From positions 1-6,830 of the forward strand of contig JBFHKO010000141.1 of assembly GCA_041595355.1 (NCBI GenBank): a DNA stretch of 6,830 bases, in the 5' to 3' direction. This document shows positions 1 through 5,083 of the stretch, one piece after another. Position 1 is the first letter of the stretch, and each line of letters begins with the position of its first letter. The notes beneath the pieces are model-generated. The model was not told the DNA's origin, did not search any database, and was given only the letters and a program-made list of their open reading frames with translations. The position numbers and the translations under genes were made by a program. The stretch is from JBFHKO01 sp041595355 (GTDB taxonomy: Bacteria > Pseudomonadota > Gammaproteobacteria > Enterobacterales > Aeromonadaceae).

Positions 1-459
1 GCGCCGGAACCAGTGATAGGGAACGGCCCGGATAAGGCTTATCAGCAATAGCACCAGCAGGGCATAGAACGCCTGTTCACCGGCATCCCGGGCCAGGCCC
101 ACCCAGAAATCCGGCGTGCCATGGCGACGGCCGGTTGGTGCTTCCAGCCAGCCGAGGGAAATCAGCCAGCCGGGCGATTGGGTCAACCCCCAGTGCAAGA
201 CCACCAACACACCGGTGGTGATGCCGATCCATTTATGCAGCCGGTAGAGACGATCCAGTCCGCCGAGACGCTGCTCCAGCCAGCGCGGCCGCAGGGCCAG
301 CAACAACAGCCCGCCCAGGGTGGCGGTGGCCAGCACCCCGCTCAACAGAATGCCCTGATGGCGCCAGAAGAAAAAATCCGTGCCGAGCGCCCCCCATGGC
401 AGCGCTGCGGCCCAGGCCAGGATCCCCAGCGCCAACACGCCAAACAAATACCTGATCAT
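1..459 (-). CDS. Ferric-reductase-like transmembrane protein, N-terminal 153 residues (C-terminus outside window)
   Basis: The reading frame is open from an ATG at 459 down to base 1, so 153 codons are visible and the C-terminal part is missing. The start is supported by GGAG (467-470) seven bases upstream. The protein is very hydrophobic, with likely membrane helices at about residues 4-22, 36-56, 76-95 and 127-145. Residues 70-90 contain RLYRLHKW and VLHW, placing His75 and His89 thirteen residues apart inside one helix, as expected for haem ligands of the ferric reductase-like (FRE/NOX, COG4097-type) transmembrane domain. In that family an FAD/NAD(P)H ferredoxin-reductase module usually follows, giving roughly 440 residues; this cannot be seen here. 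A shorter MsrQ/YedZ-type haem protein is the main alternative. The gene is divergent from the tRNA operon. The likely role is electron transfer across the inner membrane; the substrate is unknown. Confidence 0.72.
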   Translation of the reverse strand, partial: MIRYLFGVLALGILAWAAALPWGALGTDFFFWRHQGILLSGVLATATLGGLLLLALRPRWLEQRLGGLDRLYRLHKWIGITTGVLVVLHWGLTQSPGWLISLGWLEAPTGRRHGTPDFWVGLARDAGEQAFYALLVLLLISLIRAVPYHWFRR

Positions 460-466
460 GACTCTA

Positions 467-470
467 CTCC
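467..470 (-). promoter_or_regulatory. Ribosome binding site of the ferric-reductase-like gene
   Basis: Read on the minus strand this is GGAG, seven bases before the ATG at 459-457. It is the feature that fixes the start, since the gene runs off the window and its length cannot be used. Confidence 0.6.
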
Positions 471-498
471 GTGCTTGTTATTCCCTCTTGTCACCCTG

Positions 499-504
499 AT
501 TTTA
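499..504 (-). promoter_or_regulatory. Possible -10 box for the ferric-reductase-like gene, without a -35
   Basis: The minus strand reads TAAAAT (5 of 6 to TATAAT). The -35 position 16 to 18 bases upstream reads AGTCCG, AAGTCC or AAAGTC, none of which resembles TTGACA. This fits a promoter needing an activator, and two candidate protein-binding patterns lie just upstream (529-545 and 548-574). It is the best -10 match seen between 460 and 600 on this strand, but is inferred only from base composition and position. Confidence 0.3.
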
Positions 505-528
505 AGCAGAGGCATGTGAGCGGACTTT

Positions 529-545
529 GTTGGACCTTGTCCAAC
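529..545. promoter_or_regulatory. Perfect 17-bp dyad, candidate operator (fits a LysR-type T-N11-A box)
   Basis: GTTGGAC (529-535) and GTCCAAC (539-545) form a perfect 7-bp inverted repeat around CTT. The inner part, T531 to A543, fits the T-N11-A dyad typical of LysR-type regulators. It is centred about 45 bases upstream of the start expected from the -10 box at 499-504. It is not followed by a T-run on either strand, so a terminator is unlikely. The regulator is unknown, and no regulator gene is in the window. Confidence 0.4.
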
Positions 546-547
546 TG

Positions 548-574
548 GTGACAATTCGTGGCAAGCAGTGACAG
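548..574. repeat. Three direct repeats GTGRCAR with 10-bp period, candidate regulator site
   Basis: GTGACAA (548-554), GTGGCAA (558-564) and GTGACAG (568-574) are separated by exactly three bases each time, so they recur at one helical turn. On the minus strand they read CTGTCAC, TTGCCAC, TTGTCAC. Phased half-sites of this type are bound by OmpR/PhoB-family response regulators, although the classical Pho box uses an 11-bp period. A further copy, TTGTCAC on the plus strand, lies inverted at 488-494. The block sits between the divergent ferric-reductase-like gene and the tRNA operon, closer to the former. Confidence 0.4.
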
Positions 575-664
575 TCCAGGCGGGTGGCTGGCCACACCGG
601 ATGCAAGTGAATGAAAGGGCTCGCGCAATTCTTAGCCAAGCGCACCGCGTGTCGGAAAAAGGGG

Positions 665-693
665 TTGACGCCTCAGGGTCAGATACGCATAAT
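665..693 (+). promoter_or_regulatory. Sigma-70 promoter of the Met-Gln-Met tRNA operon
   Basis: TTGACG (-35, 665-670) and CATAAT (-10, 688-693) are separated by an ideal 17 bases, each matching consensus at 5 of 6 positions. Five A residues (656-660) lie just upstream of the -35. The bases after the -10 (TCGCCCGC, 694-701) are GC-rich, the discriminator type associated with stringent (ppGpp/DksA) control of stable RNA promoters. Transcription should start near 700-702, leaving a leader of about 38 bases before the first tRNA. Confidence 0.8.
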
Positions 694-738
694 TCGCCCG
701 CACAGCAGCTCGGGGCTTCCCGTGATGTTGTCTGGTAC

Positions 739-815
739 GGCTATGTAGCTCAGCTGGTTAGAGCATCGCACTCATAATGCGGGGGTCACAGGTTCGAATC
801 CCGTCATAGCCACCA
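739..815 (+). tRNA. tRNA-Met (elongator), anticodon CAT
   Basis: A 77-base tRNA with encoded CCA (813-815). The acceptor stem pairs GGCTATG with CATAGCC, the discriminator base is A812, the anticodon loop is CTCATAA with CAT at 773-775, and the T-loop is GTTCGAATC. The body follows remembered E. coli metT/metU elongator tRNA-Met. It differs from the lysidine-modified tRNA-Ile2, which has a GGCCCC-type acceptor stem, and from initiator tRNA, which lacks the first acceptor base pair. It is the first gene of the operon. It differs from the second Met copy by one base (C754, tRNA position 16). Confidence 0.96.
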
Positions 816-833
816 TTTATATACAAGCACCAT

Positions 834-908
834 TGGGGTGTCGCCAAGCGGTAAGGCAGCGGGTTTTGATCTCGCCATACCTAGGTTCGAATCCTAGCAC
901 CCCAGCCA
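834..908 (+). tRNA. tRNA-Gln, anticodon TTG
   Basis: A 75-base tRNA with encoded CCA (906-908). The acceptor stem pairs TGGGGTG with CACCCCA, the discriminator base is G905, and the anticodon loop TTTTGAT places TTG at 866-868. The anticodon stem has one G-T wobble pair. The body resembles E. coli glnU/glnW. It lies 18 bases after the first Met tRNA and is presumably cut from the same transcript. No CTG-anticodon Gln tRNA accompanies it, unlike the glnV/glnX genes of the E. coli cluster. Confidence 0.96.
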
Positions 909-951
909 TTTTCATCGACAACGCCACCCTGGCGCGCCGATATCCGGTTAC

Positions 952-1028
952 GGCTATGTAGCTCAGTTGGTTAGAGCATCGCACTCATAATGCGGGGGTC
1001 ACAGGTTCGAATCCCGTCATAGCCACCA
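952..1028 (+). tRNA. tRNA-Met (elongator), anticodon CAT, second copy
   Basis: A 77-base tRNA with encoded CCA (1026-1028) and CAT at 986-988. It is identical to the copy at 739-815 except for T967 in place of C754, which is tRNA position 16 in the D-loop. The near-identity extends three bases upstream (TAC), so the pair looks like a duplication kept in concert. It is the last visible gene of the operon, 43 bases after tRNA-Gln. Confidence 0.96.
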
Positions 1029-1145
1029 TTTTTCTCTTCTCGTCTTTCATTCCTCTCATCCCGGTTGCCGCCATCGATGTGCTCCCCTGCCACCGGTGAG
1101 ACTGAGGCCCCGTCCGCTGCTTGTGCCCGTTTCCACCCCTGGCTG
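1029..1145 (+). other. Convergent gap between the tRNA operon and ubiF; C/T-rich, G-poor tract, no hairpin terminator seen
   Basis: The tRNA operon and ubiF converge here. Bases 1029-1060 are almost entirely T and C with very few G, starting with TTTTT directly after the CCA. I see no strong stem followed by a T-run on either strand. A pyrimidine-rich, G-poor stretch could serve as a Rho loading site, or the T-run after the folded tRNA could suffice; both are inference. No gene is supported. Confidence 0.35.
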
Positions 1146-2330
1146 TCACAGCCCCAGGGCATACTTGAGCGCGGCCCGCTTGAGCGGCCCGGCATGCCCG
1201 GCCGCCAGCAATCCCAGATTGCGCACCAGCCGCAGCGGTGCCAGGTCGTTGCTGAAGGCCAGATAGAAGATATCCATGCCCGTCTGCATCAGGCTATTGT
1301 CCAGCCGTCGCGCCTGCTGATAGCCGGCCAGCAGCCGCGGACTGTCCCAGGGCTCGCCGGCCGCGCAGGCCGCCAGCAGCCGCTCGCTCAGCGCACGCAC
1401 ATCCTTGAAGCCCAGGTTGACCCCCTGCCCCGCCAGCGGATGGATGCTGTGGGCCGCATCCCCCAGCAACACCACCCGCCCCTGGACATAGCGCTGGGCA
1501 TGCCGGCGGGTCAGCGGAAAATGACCGCAGCCGGTCACCCGCAGTGCCGGCAGCCGCGCCGGAAAATGACGGCGTATTTCCCGTGCCAGCGCTTCATGGC
1601 CGAGCGCCGCCAGGGCCCGCACCCGCGCCGGGCTGTCATACCAGACCAGGGAGGCCTGCTCGCCATGCAGCGGCAAAAAGGCGCGCGGCCCGCTGGGGTG
1701 AAATTCCTGCCAGGTGATGTCCTGCTGTCCGCCTTCGATCTCCGTGCTCACCAGCAGGCAGTGCTGACGGTAATCGGTCGCACTCAACCCGATATGCGCC
1801 AGCTCGCGGGTACGGGAACCGGCACCGTCGGCGCCCAGCACCAGTTGGGCCTGCAGGCAGCGGCCATCATCGAGCCCGAGGCGGACGCCATCCGGCTGCT
1901 GGCTCAGGGTCACCAGCCTGGCCGGGCAAGCTATCTGCACATTGGCAAACGCGGTTAGCCGCTGCCACAACGCCAGCTGGATGAGCCGGTTTTCAACGAT
2001 GAAGCCGAGCTCCGGCAATCCCAGCTCGGCAGCGCCAAAGCGGGTCGCCGGACCGCCCTGCTCCCAGGTCTCGAGACGGCGGTAGGGGCAGACCCGCATC
2101 GCCTGCACCGCCTCCCAGGCGCCGCACTGCTCAAGCAGCGCCACCGAGGCCGGGCTGATGGCCGACACCCGCAGATCCGGCGCCTGGGTCGGCTCGAAGG
2201 GCGCCGGCGCCTGCCCCTCCACCAGCCGGATCTGCAGGCCGCTGACGGCCAGCCGGCAGGCCAGGGCGGCGCCCACCATGCCGCCCCCTATGATGGCGAT
2301 GTCGCAGCACTGCATGGATGCGTCGGTCAT
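1146..2330 (-). CDS. ubiF: 2-octaprenyl-3-methyl-6-methoxy-1,4-benzoquinol hydroxylase (ubiquinone biosynthesis monooxygenase)
   Basis: FAD-dependent monooxygenase of the UbiH/UbiF/VisC family, which hydroxylates C6 of the demethoxyubiquinol intermediate late in aerobic ubiquinone synthesis. With the chosen start it has 394 residues, against about 391 in E. coli. The dinucleotide-binding motif GGGMVG is at residues 15-20, the DG-type motif GADGAGSR at 166-173, and the GDAAH plus HPLAGQG flavin motifs at 290-303. UbiF is preferred over UbiH or UbiI because of PYRRLETWE, GPRAFLPL, SLVWYDSPAR and the C-terminal end ALKYALGL, all remembered from E. coli UbiF. The ATG at 2330 is chosen because AGGAG sits just upstream. 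The in-frame ATG at 2363 lacks this and overlaps a putative -10 box. It is divergent from miaB and converges on the tRNA operon. Confidence 0.93.
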   Translation of the reverse strand: MTDASMQCCDIAIIGGGMVGAALACRLAVSGLQIRLVEGQAPAPFEPTQAPDLRVSAISPASVALLEQCGAWEAVQAMRVCPYRRLETWEQGGPATRFGAAELGLPELGFIVENRLIQLALWQRLTAFANVQIACPARLVTLSQQPDGVRLGLDDGRCLQAQLVLGADGAGSRTRELAHIGLSATDYRQHCLLVSTEIEGGQQDITWQEFHPSGPRAFLPLHGEQASLVWYDSPARVRALAALGHEALAREIRRHFPARLPALRVTGCGHFPLTRRHAQRYVQGRVVLLGDAAHSIHPLAGQGVNLGFKDVRALSERLLAACAAGEPWDSPRLLAGYQQARRLDNSLMQTGMDIFYLAFSNDLAPLRLVRNLGLLAAGHAGPLKRAALKYALGL

Positions 2331-2334
2331 GGAC

Positions 2335-2344
2335 ACTCCTCCCC
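2335..2344 (-). promoter_or_regulatory. ubiF: Strong ribosome binding site deciding the ubiF start
   Basis: The minus strand reads GGGGAGGAGT; its GGAGG (2342-2338) lies seven bases before the ATG at 2330. This argues that the 11 extra residues possible from the ATG at 2363 are not made. Confidence 0.8.
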
Positions 2345-2361
2345 GAATCGAATGACGGCGC

Positions 2362-2367
2362 ATTGTA
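2362..2367 (-). promoter_or_regulatory. ubiF: Candidate -10 box for ubiF
   Basis: TACAAT on the minus strand (5 of 6 to consensus), giving a 5' leader of roughly 25 bases to the ATG at 2330. The -35 position (about 2385-2390, TGGGGC) is poor and lies within a direct repeat, so an activator may be needed or the call may be wrong. Confidence 0.4.
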
Positions 2368-2368
2368 G

Positions 2369-2399
2369 CCCAGCCACGGCGCAGGCCCCAGCCACGGCG
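2369..2399. repeat. Two 13-bp direct repeats (CCCAGCCACGGCG) with 18-bp period upstream of ubiF
   Basis: Exact copies at 2369-2381 and 2387-2399. They begin two bases upstream of the candidate ubiF -10 box and cover its spacer and -35 region. They could be an operator or a small tandem duplication in GC-rich sequence. Confidence 0.6.
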
Positions 2400-2440
2400 G
2401 CCATTTTCGCGCGCAAGCCCCTACCAAGGCCATGGTTGTA

Positions 2441-2446
2441 TATAAT
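2441..2446 (+). promoter_or_regulatory. miaB: Candidate -10 box for miaB
   Basis: A perfect TATAAT preceded by TTGTA and followed by GC-rich sequence (CTGGCCCGCC). There is no good -35 at 16-18 bases, and the upstream TG is one base out of place for a strict extended -10. A second, weaker candidate, TAGAAT, is at 2471-2476. From the first box the 5' leader would be about 68 bases. Confidence 0.45.
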
Positions 2447-2520
2447 CTGGCCCGCCCCGGGAATTATGTTTAGAATACGCGGTCCATAAAGCCACTCAGC
2501 AAGCCACGCAAGAACCGTCC

Positions 2521-2538
2521 ATGAGCATGAGCATGAGC
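2521..2538 (+). repeat. Tandem triple ATGAGC at the miaB start
   Basis: Three perfect in-frame hexamers encode MSMSMS before KKLHIKTWGCQ. E. coli MiaB has only MTKKLHIKTW, so this end appears expanded by hexamer slippage. Each unit carries a possible start codon. Confidence 0.85.
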
Positions 2539-3963
2539 AAAAAACTGCATATCAAAACCTGGGGCTGTCAGATGAACGAGTACGACTCGTCCAAGATGGC
2601 CGATCTGTTGGGAGCGGCCCATGGCTACCAGGCCACCGAGCTGCCGGAAGAAGCCGACGTGCTGGTACTCAACACCTGCTCCATCCGCGAAAAGGCCCAG
2701 GAGAAGCTGTTCCATCAGCTGGGACGCTGGAAGGAGCTTAAAAAACGCAATCCCGGCCTGGTGATCGCCGTCGGCGGCTGCGTCGCCTCCCAGGAAGGCG
2801 AGGCGCTGCGCAGCCGGGCGCCCCAGGTGGATGTGGTGTTCGGCCCCCAGACCCTGCACCGCCTGCCGGAGATGATCAAAAAGGTCCAGGCCGGGCGTGG
2901 CGCCCAGGTGGATGTCTCCTTCCCCGAGATCGAAAAATTCGACTGTCTGCCCGAGCCGCGCGCCGAGGGCCCTACCGCCTTTGTTTCCATCATGGAAGGC
3001 TGCTCCAAGTACTGCACCTACTGCGTGGTGCCCTATACCCGCGGCGAAGAGGTGAGCCGGCCGCTGGATGACGTCCTCTACGAGATAGCCCAGCTGGCGG
3101 AACAGGGGGTGCGCGAGGTCAACCTGCTGGGGCAGAACGTCAATGCCTACCGCGGCGCCACCCATGATGGCGGAATCTGCCGCTTCTCCGAACTGCTGCG
3201 CCTGGTGGCGGCCATCGATGGCATCGATCGCATTCGCTACACCACCAGCCATCCCATCGAGTTCACCGATGACATCATAGCGGTGTACAGGGATACCCCC
3301 GAGCTGGTCAGCTACCTGCACCTGCCGGTGCAATCGGGCTCGGATCGCATCCTCACCATGATGAAGCGTCCGCACACGGCGCTGGAATACAAGTCCAAGA
3401 TCCGCGCCCTGCGCGCCGCCCGCCCGGACATCACCATCAGCTCCGATTTCATCGTCGGCTTCCCGGATGAAAGCGAGGCGGACTTCGAGAAGACCCTGCA
3501 GCTCATCGAGGAGATCCGCTTCGACATGAGCTTCAGCTTCATCTTCAGCCCGCGCCCGGGGACCCCGGCCGCCGACATGCCCGATGATGTCTCCCTGGAG
3601 GTCAAGAAGGAACGCCTGCAGCGGCTGCAGCAGCTGAACAACAGCCATGCCCAGCAGATCAGCCGCCAGATGCAGGGCAGCATCCAGCGCATTCTGGTCG
3701 AAGGCCCCTCCAAGCAGGATCTGATGCAGCTGCGTGGGCGTACCGAGAACAACCGGGTGGTCAACTTCAGCGGCGATCATCGCCTCATCGGCCAGTTCGT
3801 CGATGTGGAGATCGTCGAGGTGCTGCCCCATTCCCTGCGCGGCCAGCTGGTACGCACCGAGGCCGACATGGACCTGCGCCAGAGCGTGCGTCCCGCCGAG
3901 ATACTGGCACGGCGCCCCGACGGTGTTGCCGATGCCCTGGGCGTGGCCACCTTCCGCCCCTGA
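2521..3963 (+). CDS. miaB: tRNA-2-methylthio-N6-dimethylallyladenosine synthase (MiaB methylthiotransferase)
   Basis: Radical-SAM methylthiotransferase that turns i6A37 into ms2i6A37 in tRNAs reading codons that begin with U. It has 480 residues from the first ATG, against 474 in E. coli. The N-terminal UPF0004 domain carries Cys16 (WGCQMNEYDSSKM), Cys53 (NTCSIREKAQEK) and Cys87 (GGCVASQEGE) for the auxiliary 4Fe-4S cluster. The radical-SAM CxxxCxxC is Cys161, Cys165 and Cys168 within EGCSKYCTYCVVPYTRGEE. A TRAM domain follows at about residues 382-448 (ILVEG, GRTENNRVVNF, LRGQLVRTE). The start is uncertain: ATGAGC occurs three times in tandem, so translation may begin at 2521, 2527 or 2533. 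The only weak Shine-Dalgarno-like sequence (AGAA, 2511-2514) is best spaced for 2521. The gene is 93 bases upstream of ybeZ. Confidence 0.96.
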   Translation: MSMSMSKKLHIKTWGCQMNEYDSSKMADLLGAAHGYQATELPEEADVLVLNTCSIREKAQEKLFHQLGRWKELKKRNPGLVIAVGGCVASQEGEALRSRAPQVDVVFGPQTLHRLPEMIKKVQAGRGAQVDVSFPEIEKFDCLPEPRAEGPTAFVSIMEGCSKYCTYCVVPYTRGEEVSRPLDDVLYEIAQLAEQGVREVNLLGQNVNAYRGATHDGGICRFSELLRLVAAIDGIDRIRYTTSHPIEFTDDIIAVYRDTPELVSYLHLPVQSGSDRILTMMKRPHTALEYKSKIRALRAARPDITISSDFIVGFPDESEADFEKTLQLIEEIRFDMSFSFIFSPRPGTPAADMPDDVSLEVKKERLQRLQQLNNSHAQQISRQMQGSIQRILVEGPSKQDLMQLRGRTENNRVVNFSGDHRLIGQFVDVEIVEVLPHSLRGQLVRTEADMDLRQSVRPAEILARRPDGVADALGVATFRP

Positions 3964-4014
3964 ACCACTATCATTAATCCATGCATCAACCCATGGTGGC
4001 CGCCCGCTGCCCGC

Positions 4015-4042
4015 TCACGTCAGTGACCGGGGGCGGCCCCCG
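4015..4042 (+). promoter_or_regulatory. Stem-loops directly upstream of the ybeZ ribosome binding site
   Basis: CGGGGG (4028-4033) pairs with CCCCCG (4037-4042) around the three-base loop CGG. A weaker TCAC/GTGA stem lies at 4015-4026. The strong stem ends five bases before the GAGG site at 4048. There is no T-run after it, so it is not a classical terminator. It may tune ybeZ translation or protect the downstream RNA. CAGTGA is repeated on both sides (4021-4026 and 4044-4049). Confidence 0.45.
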
Positions 4043-4047
4043 ACAGT

Positions 4048-4051
4048 GAGG
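4048..4051 (+). promoter_or_regulatory. ybeZ: Ribosome binding site supporting the TTG start of ybeZ
   Basis: GAGG, five bases before TTG at 4057. No ATG or GTG lies in frame just upstream, and homology to YbeZ begins a few residues after this TTG, so TTG is the best start. Confidence 0.65.
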
Positions 4052-4056
4052 CCCCC

Positions 4057-5079
4057 TTGAGCCAAACCATCAGTACCCTGGATCTGCACCTGGAGCCGGC
4101 CGACAGTCACCGGCTGGCCAGCCTGTGCGGTCCCTTCGACGACAACATCAAGCAGCTGGAACGCCGCCTCGGCGTCGAGATCAGCTACCGCAATCATCAC
4201 TTCCAGGTGGTCGGCAAGGCCACTGTCGCCCAGGCGGTCATCGAGCTGCTCAAGCAACTCTATGTGGAGACCCAGCCCCTCCGGGGCCAGAAGATCCCGG
4301 ATCTCACGCCGGAGCAGGTGCATCTGGCCATCCAGTCCTGCCGCGTGCTGGAGCAAACCGAAGATGACGCCGGCGAGGTGGCCCAACACCAGGGCAAGGC
4401 CATGCACATCAAGACCAAGCGCGGCATGGTCAAGCCCCGCTCGCCCAACCAGGCCCAGTACATCGCCAATATCACCCGCCATGACATCACCTTCGGCATA
4501 GGCCCGGCCGGCACCGGCAAGACCTACCTGGCGGTGGCGGCGGCGGTGGACGCCCTGGAACGCCAGGAGGTGCGCCGCATCCTGCTGACCCGTCCGGCGG
4601 TGGAGGCCGGCGAGAAACTGGGCTTCCTGCCCGGCGATCTCTCCCAGAAGGTGGATCCCTACCTGCGCCCGCTCTACGACGCCCTGTTCGAGATGCTGGG
4701 TTTCGAGCGGGTGGAGAAGCTCATCGAGCGCAACATCATCGAAATAGCGCCGCTGGCCTACATGCGCGGACGCACCCTCAACGACGCCTTCATCATCCTC
4801 GACGAAAGTCAGAACACCACCATCGAGCAGATGAAGATGTTCCTCACCCGCATCGGCTTCAACTCCAAGGCCGTGGTCACCGGCGACATCACCCAGACCG
4901 ACCTGCCCCGGCACCTCACCTCGGGGCTGCGCCACGCCATCGAGGTGCTGCCAAAGGTGGAGGGGCTCTCGTTCAACTTCTTCCAGGCCGGCGACGTGGT
5001 ACGTCACCCGGTAGTGGCCCGCATCGTGCAGGCCTATGAGCAATTCGACGACGCGCGACGTCGCGCCAACGAGGAGTAA
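4057..5079 (+). CDS. ybeZ: PhoH-family ATPase YbeZ (partner of the endoribonuclease YbeY)
   Basis: Cytoplasmic P-loop ATPase of the PhoH-like family, reported in E. coli to bind YbeY and act in rRNA maturation and quality control. It has 340 residues, against about 346 in E. coli. The N-terminal part (about 1-110) resembles the PhoH N-terminal region (LEPADSHRLASLCGPFDDN). The ATPase core starts near residue 128 with RSPNQAQYIANI. Walker A GPAGTGKT is at residues 149-156, the LLTRPAVEAGEKLGFLPGD block follows at about 176-194, and Walker B IILDESQ has Asp249 and Glu250. VTGDITQTDLP (274-284) and DVVRHPVVARIV near the end are also typical. The acidic, charged tail of the E. coli protein is shorter here. 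It starts at TTG, a weak start codon, after GAGG. ybeY begins four bases after its stop, so they are almost certainly co-transcribed and probably translationally coupled. Confidence 0.95.
   Translation: MSQTISTLDLHLEPADSHRLASLCGPFDDNIKQLERRLGVEISYRNHHFQVVGKATVAQAVIELLKQLYVETQPLRGQKIPDLTPEQVHLAIQSCRVLEQTEDDAGEVAQHQGKAMHIKTKRGMVKPRSPNQAQYIANITRHDITFGIGPAGTGKTYLAVAAAVDALERQEVRRILLTRPAVEAGEKLGFLPGDLSQKVDPYLRPLYDALFEMLGFERVEKLIERNIIEIAPLAYMRGRTLNDAFIILDESQNTTIEQMKMFLTRIGFNSKAVVTGDITQTDLPRHLTSGLRHAIEVLPKVEGLSFNFFQAGDVVRHPVVARIVQAYEQFDDARRRANEE
5071..5076 (+). promoter_or_regulatory. ybeY: Ribosome binding site deciding the GTG start of ybeY
   Basis: GAGGAG, within the last two codons of ybeZ and seven bases before GTG at 5084. 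It argues against the longer in-frame ATG at 5036, which would add 16 residues not found in E. coli YbeY and overlap ybeZ. Confidence 0.85.
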
Positions 5080-5083
5080 GCCG

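Larger units (their letters stand above)
736..1028 (+). repeat. 80-bp direct repeat formed by the two tRNA-Met copies (736-815 and 949-1028)
   Basis: The two units are offset by 213 bases and differ at a single position (754 versus 967). Recombination between them would delete the tRNA-Gln gene and one Met copy, so the array can in principle shrink or expand. Confidence 0.85.

Noticed and set aside
121..519. A 132-codon plus-strand ORF at the left end
   Set aside because: It is Gln/Pro-rich and lies antisense to the ferric-reductase-like gene, which has coherent membrane helices, paired histidines and a ribosome binding site.
773..775. The CAT-anticodon tRNAs might be tRNA-Ile2 (lysidine) or initiator tRNA
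   Set aside because: The acceptor stem GGCTATG and body follow elongator tRNA-Met. The first acceptor pair is intact, unlike initiator tRNA, and the stem differs from tRNA-Ile2.
568..777. A 69-codon plus-strand ORF running into the first tRNA, and a minus-strand ORF at 971-1195 covering the third tRNA
   Set aside because: Both read through tRNA genes (translations such as GYVAQLVRAS and GIRTCDPRIMS are typical tRNA-derived false ORFs), and the first also covers the tRNA promoter.
1065..1958. A 297-codon plus-strand ORF antisense to ubiF
   Set aside because: Gln/Pro/Arg-rich composition with no domain, and it lies opposite a gene with all UbiF motifs.
2470..3831. A 453-codon minus-strand ORF opposite miaB, and similar long ones at 4015-5244 opposite ybeZ and 5597-6457 opposite corC
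   Set aside because: These are mirror frames of high-GC genes, with low-complexity Leu/Gly/His/Ala-rich translations, no known domains, and full overlap with clearly recognised conserved genes.
739..3963. The tRNA genes and miaB as an enzyme-substrate unit
   Set aside because: MiaB acts on A37 next to A36 in tRNAs reading U-starting codons. The Met tRNAs have U36 and the Gln tRNA has G36, so none is an expected substrate, and ubiF lies between them.
3959..3997. Possible sigma-32 heat-shock promoter for ybeZ (CCTGAAC and ACCCATGG)
   Set aside because: Each element is only a partial match and the spacer is 23 bases, well beyond the usual 13-17. The ybeZYX-lnt operon is heat-shock induced in E. 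coli, but this sequence does not support it here.
4015..4042. The hairpin after miaB as a Rho-independent terminator
   Set aside because: No T-run follows the stem; GACAGTGAGG with the ybeZ ribosome binding site follows instead.
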